Of a DNA stretch of 64,000 nucleotides, positions 50,794 through 59,449 are shown in pieces (within the stretch, counting starts at the first letter, position 1; each line of letters begins with the position of its first letter). Below the pieces are notes generated by a model, which made no database searches, was not told where the DNA came from, and worked only from the letters and a program-made list of their open reading frames with translations. The translations under genes were made by a program, and so were the position numbers. The DNA is taken from assembly GCF_900240995.1 (NCBI RefSeq), contig NZ_LT965953.1:2174556-2238555 (forward strand). The letters are read 5' to 3'. The stretch comes from Bacillus sp. Marseille-P3661. GTDB taxonomy: Bacteria > Bacillota > Bacilli > Bacillales > Bacillaceae_J.

Positions 50794-50930
50794 GTAATCA
50801 CTCCTTGCATTTCTTCTTCATTGTTTCATCCTATGTAGACTTTATCTAAAATATGAAGTAGGACCCTGAACTTTAAGAAAAAATTCATTCAAAATAGCTT
50901 ATAATAAATTAAACCTTAGTTATTAAGTCT

Positions 50931-51662
50931 TTAATGAACTAACCTAATTACTATTACCATTACTATGATACTGAAAAATAGCATCCCTATAAACTTTAAC
51001 AAAGTGACTCTTTTTTTCATTTTCCATAAAATTTCATAAAAGCCTACATATGACAATGTAACTATTGCAATGCCCATGAAAACTGAATTAAGCTGAATAT
51101 TGTTGCTTATATATTCACCTAAATTATACCCCACACCTAATACTGCTGCTAATAAAAAGGAGACTAACATAAACAAAATCATTGAGTGTTTAGCTCTTAA
51201 CAAAGTTAACATTAGTGTTAAACCTTCAGGTATATGATGTAAAAATATAGCCGCAAATAACAATGTACCTTCGAAAGCATTGACAGTCATACTTGTACCT
51301 ACTGCCATCCCAGTGGGTATATTATGAAAAGCAATTGCCATAAATAAAAAAACAAACGTTCTTGTATTATCTCCATTTAGTTCTAGCTTTGAAAGTAACG
51401 AAGATATAAACAAATCTAAGAGTATCATTAATAATAACCCTACTAAACAACCAATTAACATTCCAATCGGACTGTAATGCTCCAAAGTATGTGGTATCAA
51501 CTCAAACCCGATTATTCCAACTAACAATCCACCACAAAAAATAAATAATAGGTCTATATTTTTTTCAAATATAACTACAGCAACCTTCCCTAGTACTCCA
51601 CCAGAAATTGTTGCAAAGAAAACCAGTATAATCATAATATTTGAGAGTGAAAGACTGTCCAT
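50931..51662 (-). CDS. ZIP-family metal transporter
   Basis: A 243-residue protein with about eight membrane helices. The two metal-binding helices carry FHNIPTGMAVG and LHHIPEGLTLML, the ZIP signature His/Pro/Glu residues. A variable loop follows helix 3 as usual. Likely imports zinc, iron or manganese; which one cannot be told. No Fur- or Zur-type box was recognised upstream. Confidence 0.88.
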   Translation of the reverse strand: MDSLSLSNIMIILVFFATISGGVLGKVAVVIFEKNIDLLFIFCGGLLVGIIGFELIPHTLEHYSPIGMLIGCLVGLLLMILLDLFISSLLSKLELNGDNTRTFVFLFMAIAFHNIPTGMAVGTSMTVNAFEGTLLFAAIFLHHIPEGLTLMLTLLRAKHSMILFMLVSFLLAAVLGVGYNLGEYISNNIQLNSVFMGIAIVTLSYVGFYEILWKMKKRVTLLKFIGMLFFSIIVMVIVIRLVH

Positions 51663-51983
51663 ATATGTATCATCCTTTATTATTCACATTAACATGTATA
51701 TATTCGTGATACTATACTATTAAAAATAGAATCTAAACAAACTTTAACTAAAACACTTGTATCTGTATATTCTATTCACTTTTCCAGAAAACTTTTGTAA
51801 ATTTTTTATGGAAAATTAAATTCCCCAACGTGCTAAGCTATAAAATACGTATTCTAACTAATTGCAGAGTTTATTTAGTAATATCGTATACCCGGGGCAA
51901 CTATACTTAATAAACTGTATCATCAAATTTACCGTGTTAAGATGATGAAGCCTAAATAGAATATAAGTAGAAAAAATGTTGTA
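51663..51983. other. Intergenic region, no gene seen
   Basis: About 320 AT-rich bases upstream of the ZIP gene and downstream of the coiled-coil gene's terminator. No supported reading frame or structured element was found. Confidence 0.5.
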
Positions 51984-52034
51984 AATAATAAAAGGACTGA
52001 CAAGTAATTCTCTTATGTCAGTCCTTTTATTATT
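51984..52034 (-). terminator. Terminator after the coiled-coil protein gene
   Basis: A 19-bp perfect stem (AATAATAAAAGGACTGACA and its complement) with a 13-base loop, reaching the gene's stop codon. Confidence 0.85.
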
Positions 52035-52329
52035 ATACTTGAATTTGATTACATGCACGGACAGCCTGTTCAACCGAGTTTAACGCAACTTCTCGATTTG
52101 TATGAATTTGGGTAGCAGCATTTTTGGCTTGTTCAACTGCATTTTGTGCATCTTGAATTTGCTGTAGAACATGCCCCATCTTTACTTGCTGTTGGGCAAC
52201 ATTTAATGCTCTTTGTAACTGTTCTTCACATTGCCTTAATAAATTTTCAGCATCATCTTTTTTGTGATATGCCTCATTTGTCATTTTTTGTGCTTGCTGT
52301 ACAATGTCATGTAATGATTGTTGTTCCAT
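52033..52329 (-). CDS. Coiled-coil hypothetical protein (98 aa)
   Basis: Starts MEQQSLHDIVQQAQKMTNEA; GAGGAGG lies upstream of the ATG at 52329. Nearly all helical, Gln/Ala-rich, with heptads (LLRQCEEQLQRALNVAQQQV, IQDAQNAVEQAKNAATQI). Two Cys are present. It resembles small spore-associated or coat-like helical proteins of Bacillus in composition only; I cannot name a family. Confidence 0.65.
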   Translation of the reverse strand: MEQQSLHDIVQQAQKMTNEAYHKKDDAENLLRQCEEQLQRALNVAQQQVKMGHVLQQIQDAQNAVEQAKNAATQIHTNREVALNSVEQAVRACNQIQV

Positions 52330-52429
52330 AGGTAATCCTCCTCTTTCATGTTTAAACAAATAACATCTTCTATATTGGTACATAATACCCCAAATTATTC
52401 ATTTAAAGAAAAAGGAGTTTTACCCACTT

Positions 52430-53302
52430 CTATCCTATTAATTTATCAAGGCCTTTAAATTCAAGTTCATTAAATTTCTCAATTACTTTAGTACGATTTA
52501 TAGTCAAGGCAGAATCATCTATTGAACAATTTACTGGAACTTCACAATGTATTTTAGCTAACTTTCTTGATAAGTGAAGTAGTTCTAGATCTTGTTCAAT
52601 TTTAGTACGTTGCCCTTTCGGTAATGCATGGATATTTTCTAAAATACCTTCGATAGATACATACTGACTTAAAAGTTTAGTTGCGGTTTTTTCTCCTATT
52701 CCACGTACCCCTGGGTAATTATCGCTAGAATCGCCCATTAAAGCTTTTAAATCTACCATTTGATTTGGTTTTATACCTTTTTTTTCATAAAATAAGTCTG
52801 CATGATATGTCTCATAATTTCCATACCCTTTTTGAAGAAGAATAACTTTTATATTCTGGTCAATAAGCTGAAGAATATCTTGATCCCCAGTTAAAATTAG
52901 AACCTCATGTTCTTCTTTAAATTTAGTAGCTAAAGTACCAATACAATCATCCGCTTCATAACCTTCTAGTCCAATGTTTGGGATATCAAATGAAGTGACA
53001 ACATCCTTTACTAAATCAAATTGTGGAATAAGTTCAATTGGCGCTTCCCCACGATTCCCTTTATAATCGGGATATAAATCCGTCCGAAAAGTTTTACTCC
53101 CCATATCCCAACAGCAGATAACATGGCTAGGATTAAATTGATTAACTGCAGTTAATAAATGTTTGACAAAACCATGGATTGCATTTGTCGGTACACCTTT
53201 ACTATTTATCATATAATAACCACTCATCGCAGTTGAATAAAACGCACGAAATAGCAATGCCATTCCATCAACAAGCATCACTTTATTAGATAAGTTATTC
53301 AA
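52430..53302 (-). CDS. 5'-3' exonuclease (YpcP-like, Pol I N-domain family)
   Basis: A 290-residue stand-alone flap/5'-3' exonuclease. Motifs: VMLVDGMALLFRAF, the Asp in CCWDMGSKTFRTDLYPDYKGNRG, EGYEADDCIGTLA, LTGDQDILQLID, and the helix-hairpin-helix DSSDNYPGVRGIGEKTATKLL. These are the metal-binding acids of the PolA 5'-nuclease family. TTG start at 53302 with GGGAGG eight bases upstream. Likely removes RNA primers or flaps, as B. subtilis YpcP (ExoR) is thought to do. Confidence 0.9.
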   Translation of the reverse strand: MNNLSNKVMLVDGMALLFRAFYSTAMSGYYMINSKGVPTNAIHGFVKHLLTAVNQFNPSHVICCWDMGSKTFRTDLYPDYKGNRGEAPIELIPQFDLVKDVVTSFDIPNIGLEGYEADDCIGTLATKFKEEHEVLILTGDQDILQLIDQNIKVILLQKGYGNYETYHADLFYEKKGIKPNQMVDLKALMGDSSDNYPGVRGIGEKTATKLLSQYVSIEGILENIHALPKGQRTKIEQDLELLHLSRKLAKIHCEVPVNCSIDDSALTINRTKVIEKFNELEFKGLDKLIG

Positions 53303-53525
53303 AGAAGTTCCTCCCTTCAATACATTTTATGATTATATCATAATTTTATGGATCTATCAGGACTAGTTAAGAACCATTATTAGAAATATGAGGTAAACAT
53401 CACGGCGATTACTTTTTAGCCACTAAAATATTTTATTAAAAATCATGCCCAATAACGCTATCAATAAAATTATCCATCATAATTTCTTCCAAGTTGGTGA
53501 TAGTAAAATTAGGAGGGATGAATTC

Positions 53526-53774
53526 ATGGCAGGACCATACTGTTGTCCAAATTGTGGTACAAATCGTACTAGATTTAACATTATTGAGCAAATTCCAAAA
53601 GCAGTCAAAATGGATTCGCAATCAGGAGAAATTATTGAGGATTACTCCAATCAACAGCTTGACCCTTTCCATATTCCATATCGAGGTCCTTCTTATAAGG
53701 TCCAATGTGGAACATGTGGATTAATAGAAGATGAAATTCGCTTTGAAAATACTGCTAAAAACTCTCGACGGTAG
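53526..53774 (+). CDS. Zinc-ribbon hypothetical protein (82 aa)
   Basis: Starts MAGPYCCPNCGTNRTRF; ATG at 53526 follows AGGAGGG, which decides it over an earlier in-frame start. Two CxxC pairs (CPNC and CGTC) about 55 residues apart form a likely zinc ribbon. The middle part (IPKAVKMDSQSGEIIEDY, FHIPYRGPSYKVQCGTCG) looks beta-rich. Conserved-hypothetical type; function unknown. Confidence 0.7.
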   Translation: MAGPYCCPNCGTNRTRFNIIEQIPKAVKMDSQSGEIIEDYSNQQLDPFHIPYRGPSYKVQCGTCGLIEDEIRFENTAKNSRR

Positions 53775-53851
53775 TTAACGGGTTTACTTGTGAGGTGCAA
53801 AACGGTAAATCGCAGACCGAATCAAATAGCTAATCACATAAACTTCACAGT

Positions 53852-53890
53852 AAAAAGGCTTAGAGATGCAATATCTCTAAGCCCTTTTTA
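53852..53890. terminator. Terminator (bidirectional) after the zinc-ribbon gene
   Basis: GGCTTAGAGAT and ATCTCTAAGCC form an 11-bp stem with A-run before and T-run after it. Confidence 0.85.
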
Positions 53891-53959
53891 CTTTTCATTT
53901 TTTCCCGAAACAACCCGTAAGTTGTCCAATTTCATTAGATGCCAAAGCGAGTTTGATAT

Positions 53960-54147
53960 ATAAGCGGAGAAATTTCGCTTAATTAGGAAATAGCACAGAA
54001 AATAGCTTAGATAGACGGAAAGATTCCGCCTATTTACTCGAAAAACGTAAAAATGGGTACCTTTGCTTTGCTTAATCGGAAAATCTCCGCTTATATACCC
54101 CAAACCAAGCTCTATCCTGCTGTTTAACCGAAAAATCTCCGCTTATT
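53960..54147. repeat. Four short hairpin repeats (CGGARA...TCTCCGCTTA type)
   Basis: Copies at 53960-53983 (inverted), 54012-54036, 54072-54096 and 54123-54147, each ~24 bases, e.g. TTAATCGGAAAATCTCCGCT and TTAACCGAAAAATCTCCGCT. Every copy can form a small hairpin by pairing GCGGA with TCCGC/TTCGC. Spacing is irregular (~30-45 bases). They lie in a gene-free stretch. Confidence 0.75.
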
Positions 54148-54293
54148 ATTAATAACTCTGGTTACTCAATTATAATCTACATACTAAATCGCAAAATCAA
54201 GGCCCTCCAATAATTATTTCATACCCTGTGATTTACTATGTGAATTAGGAGACGATAAGTTATTAAAATTCGCCAACATGTTTATAAATCAAT

Positions 54294-54336
54294 AAAAAAC
54301 GCACTGTGAATTATAAAGTGAATTCAAGTGCGCTTT
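54294..54336 (-). terminator. Terminator after larC
   Basis: On the minus strand AAGCGCACTTGAATT and AATTCACAGTGCGT pair with a small bulge, followed by six T. It leaves no room for a C-terminal larC part upstream of it beyond ~80 bases. Confidence 0.75.
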
Positions 54337-54415
54337 CCTATGTGTTTTACAATGTTTGGACCTCTGAAGTAAACCTGTTACAAAAATAGTTGGCGTTTTT
54401 ATAGATATTCTGTTA

Positions 54416-55147
54416 TCATGCTGTTCCGAGAATCATTCGGAGAACATTTGGATGTGTCGGAAACTCCTTACTCCCAGCACCGTACCCAATTTTTTCTGCG
54501 ACCATTGAAGGAATAGGGCCAAATTCACTTACCATCCCTCTTAGAATCCCGGCACCTGTTGGTGTAGTTAGTTCCCCTTTAACATCAGTTGATTCAATTG
54601 GTATACCTGTTAGTAACTCCAGCGTAGCTGGTGCAGGGACAGGATATCGACCATGATCAATTGAAATCTTCCCATTCCCAACAACGACAGGAGATGAAAC
54701 AACTTTTTCTACACCTAAAACGTCAAGTGCTATAGCCGTCCCAACAATGTCGACTATAGAATCGACTGCACCTACTTCGTGGAAATGAACTTTTTCCATC
54801 GTGGTATTATGTATTTTTGCCTCAGCAATTGCTATATGCTCGAATATCTTAATAGCATATTCCTTTGCAGTCTCTGTTATTGCAGATTGCTCAATCATAT
54901 CTTTGATATGGGAATAATGACGATGATTTACCTTTTTTACGTCTTCCATTATGACAACGTCAATTTTCTTAGATGAAATACCCTTTTTAACTACCTGTGA
55001 TTTCTCGATTTTGAATGTCTCAATCGGAAACGCTTGAATCTTCTTTTCAATTTCCTCTATATCAACACCTAGATCATATAAGGCAGCTAAAGTCATGTCA
55101 CCGCTTATTCCGGAAATACTACAATCAATATATAAAATCTTCGACAT
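54416..55147 (-). CDS. larC: LarC N-terminal domain only (nickel-pincer cofactor biosynthesis)
   Basis: A 243-residue protein with the LarC1 hallmarks: ILYIDCSISGISGDMTLAALYDLGV, VHFHEVGAVDSIVDIVGTAIAL, GRYPVPAPATLELLTGIPI and ELTTPTGAGILRGMV. LarC inserts nickel in a CTP-dependent step. Full-length LarC has ~400 residues, and in some lactobacilli its second half (LarC2) is reached by frameshifting. Here the frame stops after NVLRMILGTA and no NIDDMxPE-type LarC2 sequence is seen in any frame before the terminator at 54294. It is either truncated or works with a second part elsewhere. Confidence 0.85.
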   Translation of the reverse strand: MSKILYIDCSISGISGDMTLAALYDLGVDIEEIEKKIQAFPIETFKIEKSQVVKKGISSKKIDVVIMEDVKKVNHRHYSHIKDMIEQSAITETAKEYAIKIFEHIAIAEAKIHNTTMEKVHFHEVGAVDSIVDIVGTAIALDVLGVEKVVSSPVVVGNGKISIDHGRYPVPAPATLELLTGIPIESTDVKGELTTPTGAGILRGMVSEFGPIPSMVAEKIGYGAGSKEFPTHPNVLRMILGTA

Positions 55148-55170
55148 TCTCTTTGCTTTTCTCCATTCTA

Positions 55171-55911
55171 TTATTTTAATCGATTGATTAAGACCGCGGA
55201 GTATGCAGCCCCAAAACCATTATCTATATTCACAACAGTAATTCCGGATGAACAGGAATTAAGCATGGATAATAACGCTGAAACACCTTGAAAGTTTGTT
55301 CCATATCCAACACTAGTAGGAACGGCTATAATTGGCTGCTGAACTAATCCTCCTACAACACTTGGGAGTGCGCCCTCCATACCTGCAATTACAATTAGAA
55401 CACTACATGTTTTAATCTCTTCTAATTGCGCAAATAAACGGTGGATGCCTGCTACTCCGATATCATAAAAACGTTTCACTGGATTCCCCATCAATAAGGC
55501 TGTTTGTGCGGCTTCCTCAGCAACAGGTAAATCTGATGTTCCTGCACACAAAATCCCAATCGTTCGCTCTGTAAAATAAGACTCATTTTTACGATATTGC
55601 AGCGTTCTAGAGATAGAATCATAACCTACTTCAGGTAATTGCGATTGGACGGACTTCCCTTTAGTTTCATCAATTCTAGTAGCTAATACGTTTTCGTGCT
55701 TATTGATCAGTTTCTTAAAAATGGCAATTATTTGCTCACTTGTTTTACCTTCACCATAAATAACTTCAGGAAATCCTTTACGTTCAGAACGTTGGTAATC
55801 TAATTTAGCAAACCCTAAATCTTCATACCCTTTAATTTGTTCATAGGCATCCTCTACCGAAAGCCTTCCTTCCGCTACTTGTTGCAAAAGTTGATAATAG
55901 TTAGTTTGCAT
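55171..55911 (-). CDS. larB: LarB, carboxylase/hydrolase of nickel-pincer cofactor synthesis
   Basis: A 246-residue enzyme acting on nicotinic acid adenine dinucleotide. The N-terminal part (VAEGRLSVEDAYEQIKGYEDLGFAKLDYQR.ERKGFPEVIYGEGKT) is family-typical; the C-terminal part resembles PurE (ILCAGTSDLPVAEEAA, IVIAGMEGALPSVVGGL, PTSVGYGTNFQGVSALLSML). It overlaps the end of larE by 11 bases and precedes larC by 23, so the three are one operon. Confidence 0.93.
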   Translation of the reverse strand: MQTNYYQLLQQVAEGRLSVEDAYEQIKGYEDLGFAKLDYQRSERKGFPEVIYGEGKTSEQIIAIFKKLINKHENVLATRIDETKGKSVQSQLPEVGYDSISRTLQYRKNESYFTERTIGILCAGTSDLPVAEEAAQTALLMGNPVKRFYDIGVAGIHRLFAQLEEIKTCSVLIVIAGMEGALPSVVGGLVQQPIIAVPTSVGYGTNFQGVSALLSMLNSCSSGITVVNIDNGFGAAYSAVLINRLK

Positions 55912-56716
55912 TCTTATTGCCTGCCTTTAATATTTCGTTCATACTACCTGTTCGATAGCCTTGTAAATCTAACGTTACATATTGAAAGCCAACCTTTTTC
56001 AGTTCACTATGGATGTGTTCATGATGCTCTAAAATTTTAGGGAAATCCTCTGGCATAACTTCAATTCTTGCAATTTTATCATGATGACGAACCCTTACTT
56101 GATAGAACCCTAACTCTATTAATAAATTTTCCGCAATATCAAGCTGGTCAATTGCTTTTTGAGTGATTTTTGTTCCATAAGGGATTCTTGAAGATAAACA
56201 AGCAAAAGTTGGTTTATCCCATGTTTTTAAACCCATTTGTTTTGATAAGTCACGAATTTCTTGTTTTGTCATACCTGCTTCAAGCAATGGGCTCCGAACC
56301 CCCTGCTCTCTAGTTGCCTCCATGCCAGGTCGGTAATCTCCAACATCATCTTTATTAGTACCATCAAGAATATAAGGAAAATCGTATTGTTTTGCTATTT
56401 GTTTTAATTGTATATACAGCCCTTCTTTACAAAAGAAGCAGCGTTTAGGACTATTTTCAACAAAGTTAGCATTATTTAATTCACTAACACTCGTTTGAAT
56501 ATGCTTTACACCTAATTCTTCCGCGAGTTGTACTGCCAAATTAAATTCCCTTGTTGGAAATGTTTCCGATGCAGCTGTAACTGCGATCACTTTATCACCC
56601 AATACTTCTTTAGCCCTTGCCAATAAAAAAGTACTGTCTACTCCTCCAGAGAAAGCGATCATCACTTTACGCATTTCTTTCAATATTTCTCCCAACTTTT
56701 CATTTGCAACACTCAT
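55901..56716 (-). CDS. larE: LarE, ATP-dependent sacrificial sulfur transferase
   Basis: A 271-residue enzyme with the PP-loop MIAFSGGVDSTFLL, CFFCKEGLY, YILDGTNKDDVGDYRPG and PTFACLSSRIPYGTKI. The Cys in FACLSSRIPYG corresponds to the cysteine whose sulfur is donated in LarE. First gene of the larEBC operon. No larA (lactate racemase) or other known cofactor user is in the window. Confidence 0.93.
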   Translation of the reverse strand: MSVANEKLGEILKEMRKVMIAFSGGVDSTFLLARAKEVLGDKVIAVTAASETFPTREFNLAVQLAEELGVKHIQTSVSELNNANFVENSPKRCFFCKEGLYIQLKQIAKQYDFPYILDGTNKDDVGDYRPGMEATREQGVRSPLLEAGMTKQEIRDLSKQMGLKTWDKPTFACLSSRIPYGTKITQKAIDQLDIAENLLIELGFYQVRVRHHDKIARIEVMPEDFPKILEHHEHIHSELKKVGFQYVTLDLQGYRTGSMNEILKAGNKNAN

Positions 56717-57025
56717 TGAAACTTTACACCCCTATCTAATAAAAGCCAATTTTATGTAAATTCTTCACCTTCGAGTTACAAAAACTATATAAAAATAAAA
56801 TCTTTACATATGAATTTTACCAATCAAAGCTCCGTTATTCAATAAATCAACCGAGTTTCTTTATATTAATTTTGCTCTTATGCATGTTTCCACAAAAAAA
56901 TGTTATATATAAATAAACATAATCACTTGTTAATATTAAAGATTTTTGGAAATAATAAACATCTCGCTTTAATATTACAGAGGGCTGAACGATGACTATT
57001 AATCATAATTGGTTAAATTTATATC
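56717..57025. other. Intergenic region upstream of larE
   Basis: About 310 AT-rich bases. No reading frame with a ribosome binding site. It should contain the larE promoter on the minus strand; no riboswitch for nickel/cobalt was recognised. Confidence 0.45.
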
Positions 57026-57054
57026 TTGTTACAAACAGAAAGAAGTGTTATAGT
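57026..57054 (+). promoter_or_regulatory. Promoter for the structured RNA
   Basis: TTGTTA (57026-57031), 17-base spacer, TATAGT (57049-57054). A start of transcription near 57060 would begin exactly at the outer stem of the RNA below. Confidence 0.6.
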
Positions 57055-57059
57055 TATTG

Positions 57060-57176
57060 AGCGATGAGCTGAATTGTGTAAGTCGATAAACACAACCAAA
57101 TGGTTAATGCACTAATGTGGAGTGCAGTCTATCGCCACAATACGCAGGGAAGAGAATTAATTCTCTTCCCTTTTTC
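57060..57176 (+). ncRNA. Candidate small RNA or riboswitch-like leader, unknown class
   Basis: About 117 bases between a promoter and a strong terminator. It folds by eye as a three-way junction: outer stem GCGAT(G)AG / CTATCGC (57061-57068 with 57129-57135), hairpin 1 TTGTGT/ACACAA (57074-57095), hairpin 2 TGCACT/AGTGCA (57108-57126), with AACCAAATGGTT between them. It ends in a 13-bp terminator stem (57146-57171) and five T. No ribosome binding site with a frame is inside it. It could be a free small RNA or a terminating leader for the gene at 57302, 125 bases on. Confidence 0.55.
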
Positions 57177-57301
57177 TATGGTTATAAAGTATTATCTTCT
57201 CTTTCACTTCACCAAAATCTCCTAAAACTGTCATTATCCAACCTCTATTAAGCTTTCTTATTCATGTTAAAATATTTATAGAAAGCGAGAGTGATGGCAT
57301 A

Positions 57302-58348
57302 GTGAAAAGAGCATTATTATTTCTATTTTTGCTAATATGTTCGCCGATCCTATTAAGTTTTGATTCTACTGCTTATGATGATAATTATTTTGCTTATTAT
57401 AAATCACCTGAAGGCATCTCTTTTTTGAGCTATACAGAAAATTGGAATGAACAGAAACTTAAAGACTTGTATAAGGAACTTATAAAAAATAAACATGGAG
57501 CTGAAATAAAATTTCTACAAGAAGTACGAGTAAAGGATGGACCATCTAAAGATAATGGCATATTAAACCCTAGCATACGTGGTCACTACAATGTCTTAAC
57601 TAGTACAATTACAATATATCATGGTGATCAATTTACAAAAGCGTCCGAGTTAAGTGAAATCCTGTCACATGAATATGGTCATCATTTCTCCTATTATTAT
57701 TTTAAAACACATCATTTTCCATTTTCAAAGTGGTCTTCATTGCGTGGGTTAAACAGCACTGACATTTATTGGGATGCATTTTGGAATTATTCAGCAAATA
57801 ATGAGCGCCATAAGTGGTATCCACAGGAAATTATTGCAGACGACTATATTCTATTATTTAGTGCCCCAAACCCGGTAAAGTTAAAGGACGTATATAATAA
57901 CGAAGCTTTTTATCTACGAACAGAACATGAAAATCAAGATATTCCAAATATTTACGAACAACTAGAACTACATCGCTATATATCTAAAGTTACAGGAATA
58001 AAAGTTGATGAAGATCGCCTTCTAGAAACGCCAACCTTGTTACCATTTACAGAAGACCAAAATAAAATACTTTACTCCATTACAAAGAAAGCAAATGTTG
58101 CTTACCGATTAACCATAAATTATGAAGATGATGGCGAGGAAAAATACATGGAGTTACTCAAAATAACTGATAAGAATAGTGGCGACACGCTCGAGTTTTT
58201 ACTAAATGAAATAGCCGGTGATATAGAGCAAAACAGCTTTCGAGCCACTTTAGACGTACTTGACTTAAATACTGGAATCGGTCTTAACACAGGAGAAGAG
58301 TGCATGAAATTTACCAAAGAGAATCACCTTAAACGTTGCTCCATATAA
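57302..58348 (+). CDS. Secreted HExxH putative metalloprotease
   Basis: A 348-residue protein with a signal peptide (MKRALLFLFLLICSPILLSF). A zinc-protease motif LSHEYGHHFSYYYF gives HEYGH at residues 123-127, and EIIADDY about 60 residues later could supply the third ligand. STITIYHGDQF resembles the strand before the active-site helix of gluzincins. GTG start with a weak purine-rich site upstream. The family is unfamiliar to me; a secreted or surface protease is an inference from the motif. It follows the candidate RNA. Confidence 0.65.
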   Translation: MKRALLFLFLLICSPILLSFDSTAYDDNYFAYYKSPEGISFLSYTENWNEQKLKDLYKELIKNKHGAEIKFLQEVRVKDGPSKDNGILNPSIRGHYNVLTSTITIYHGDQFTKASELSEILSHEYGHHFSYYYFKTHHFPFSKWSSLRGLNSTDIYWDAFWNYSANNERHKWYPQEIIADDYILLFSAPNPVKLKDVYNNEAFYLRTEHENQDIPNIYEQLELHRYISKVTGIKVDEDRLLETPTLLPFTEDQNKILYSITKKANVAYRLTINYEDDGEEKYMELLKITDKNSGDTLEFLLNEIAGDIEQNSFRATLDVLDLNTGIGLNTGEECMKFTKENHLKRCSI

Positions 58349-58464
58349 TAAAATCTTTTCCTATATGCATAATATTTATTCCAATATTTTTTAGGGAATA
58401 CTAATTCATAACAACACCCATATTGGAAAAGATATTTATATGATTCAATATGGGAGGATTTAAG

Positions 58465-59328
58465 ATGTCATTGTCCACTGAAAAAGTAAACCGTACAGTT
58501 TGTCATAGTGAATATGATGTATTACGCCAAGTTATTTTATGCGAACCAAAATATTTGACCATTCGAGATGTTATAAACGATACTCAACTGCATTTTAAAG
58601 ATGAGGGTATTCATATCGAAACAGCTATGAATCAACATAAAGAATTTGTTAATACACTGAAAAAACATGGTGTTGATGTTGTCCTATTGCCTGTAACCGA
58701 AAACTATCCAGAACAGGTCTTCACTAGAGATATTGGCTTTACACTAGGACATATAATCTTTGTAGCTGAAATGGCTCACGATGTTCGTAAAGGCGAAGAA
58801 AATGTGTTGAAAGAGTGGTTAGAGACTGAGGAAATATCTTACTTTAATTTAATTGGCGACATGATTGAAGGCGGAGATGTTATGATTGATCGCAATACCA
58901 TCTTTGTCGGTCTTAGTAATCGTACCAACATGGAAGCCATCAACCATCTAAAAGGAATTCTACCTGAATTTCATGTCATACCAGTTCCTTTTACCGAGAA
59001 GTACTTACACTTAGATTGTGTATTTAATATAATCTCACCAACTGAAGCGTTGATTTTTCCAAAAGCTCTAGATAAAAAAGAACATGATTTTCTCGCAGCG
59101 CGCTATGAATTAATTGAAGTCACCGAGGATGAACAATTTACGCTTGGAACTAACGTTCTTTCTATTGGAAATAAAAAAATCTTAAGCCTTCCTGTTAATA
59201 TACAAGTTAATAAACAATTACGCGACCGAGGATATGATGTCATTGAGGTAGATATCACTGAAATAATAAAATCAGGTGGGTCGTTCCGCTGCTGTACACT
59301 TCCTCTCCTACGTGATACCAGGTCCTAG
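58465..59328 (+). CDS. Dimethylarginine dimethylaminohydrolase-like (amidinotransferase family, YkgA-like)
   Basis: A 287-residue protein of the penta-propeller guanidine-modifying group. Active-site features: FTRDIGFTLG, GDMIEGGDVM, KYLHLDCVFNII with the catalytic His, and GSFRCCTLPLLR with the nucleophilic Cys. ATG at 58465 with GGGAGG seven bases upstream. It may hydrolyse methylated arginine or a related guanidino compound; B. subtilis YkgA is the closest I can name. Confidence 0.85.
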   Translation: MSLSTEKVNRTVCHSEYDVLRQVILCEPKYLTIRDVINDTQLHFKDEGIHIETAMNQHKEFVNTLKKHGVDVVLLPVTENYPEQVFTRDIGFTLGHIIFVAEMAHDVRKGEENVLKEWLETEEISYFNLIGDMIEGGDVMIDRNTIFVGLSNRTNMEAINHLKGILPEFHVIPVPFTEKYLHLDCVFNIISPTEALIFPKALDKKEHDFLAARYELIEVTEDEQFTLGTNVLSIGNKKILSLPVNIQVNKQLRDRGYDVIEVDITEIIKSGGSFRCCTLPLLRDTRS

Positions 59329-59403
59329 GGTTTAAAGAACAAGATCGCAATGGTTATCACCGCTGCCAATTAATATTTAAAACAATTCATTGTTTTCATG
59401 GAG

Positions 59404-59440
59404 AAATAAAGACCAATCATAACGATTGGTCTTTATTTCT
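59404..59440. terminator. Bidirectional terminator between DDAH-like gene and ilvE
   Basis: AAATAAAGACCAATC and GATTGGTCTTTATTT form a 15-bp stem around ATAAC, A-rich before and T-rich after. Confidence 0.9.
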
Positions 59441-59449
59441 TTAATAAGT

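Noticed and set aside
54294..54415. Possible frameshifted continuation of larC (a -1 frame stays open for ~40 codons)
   Set aside because: The translated text (TIFVTGLLQRSKHCKT...) has no LarC2 motif, and no slippery sequence was seen near the stop.
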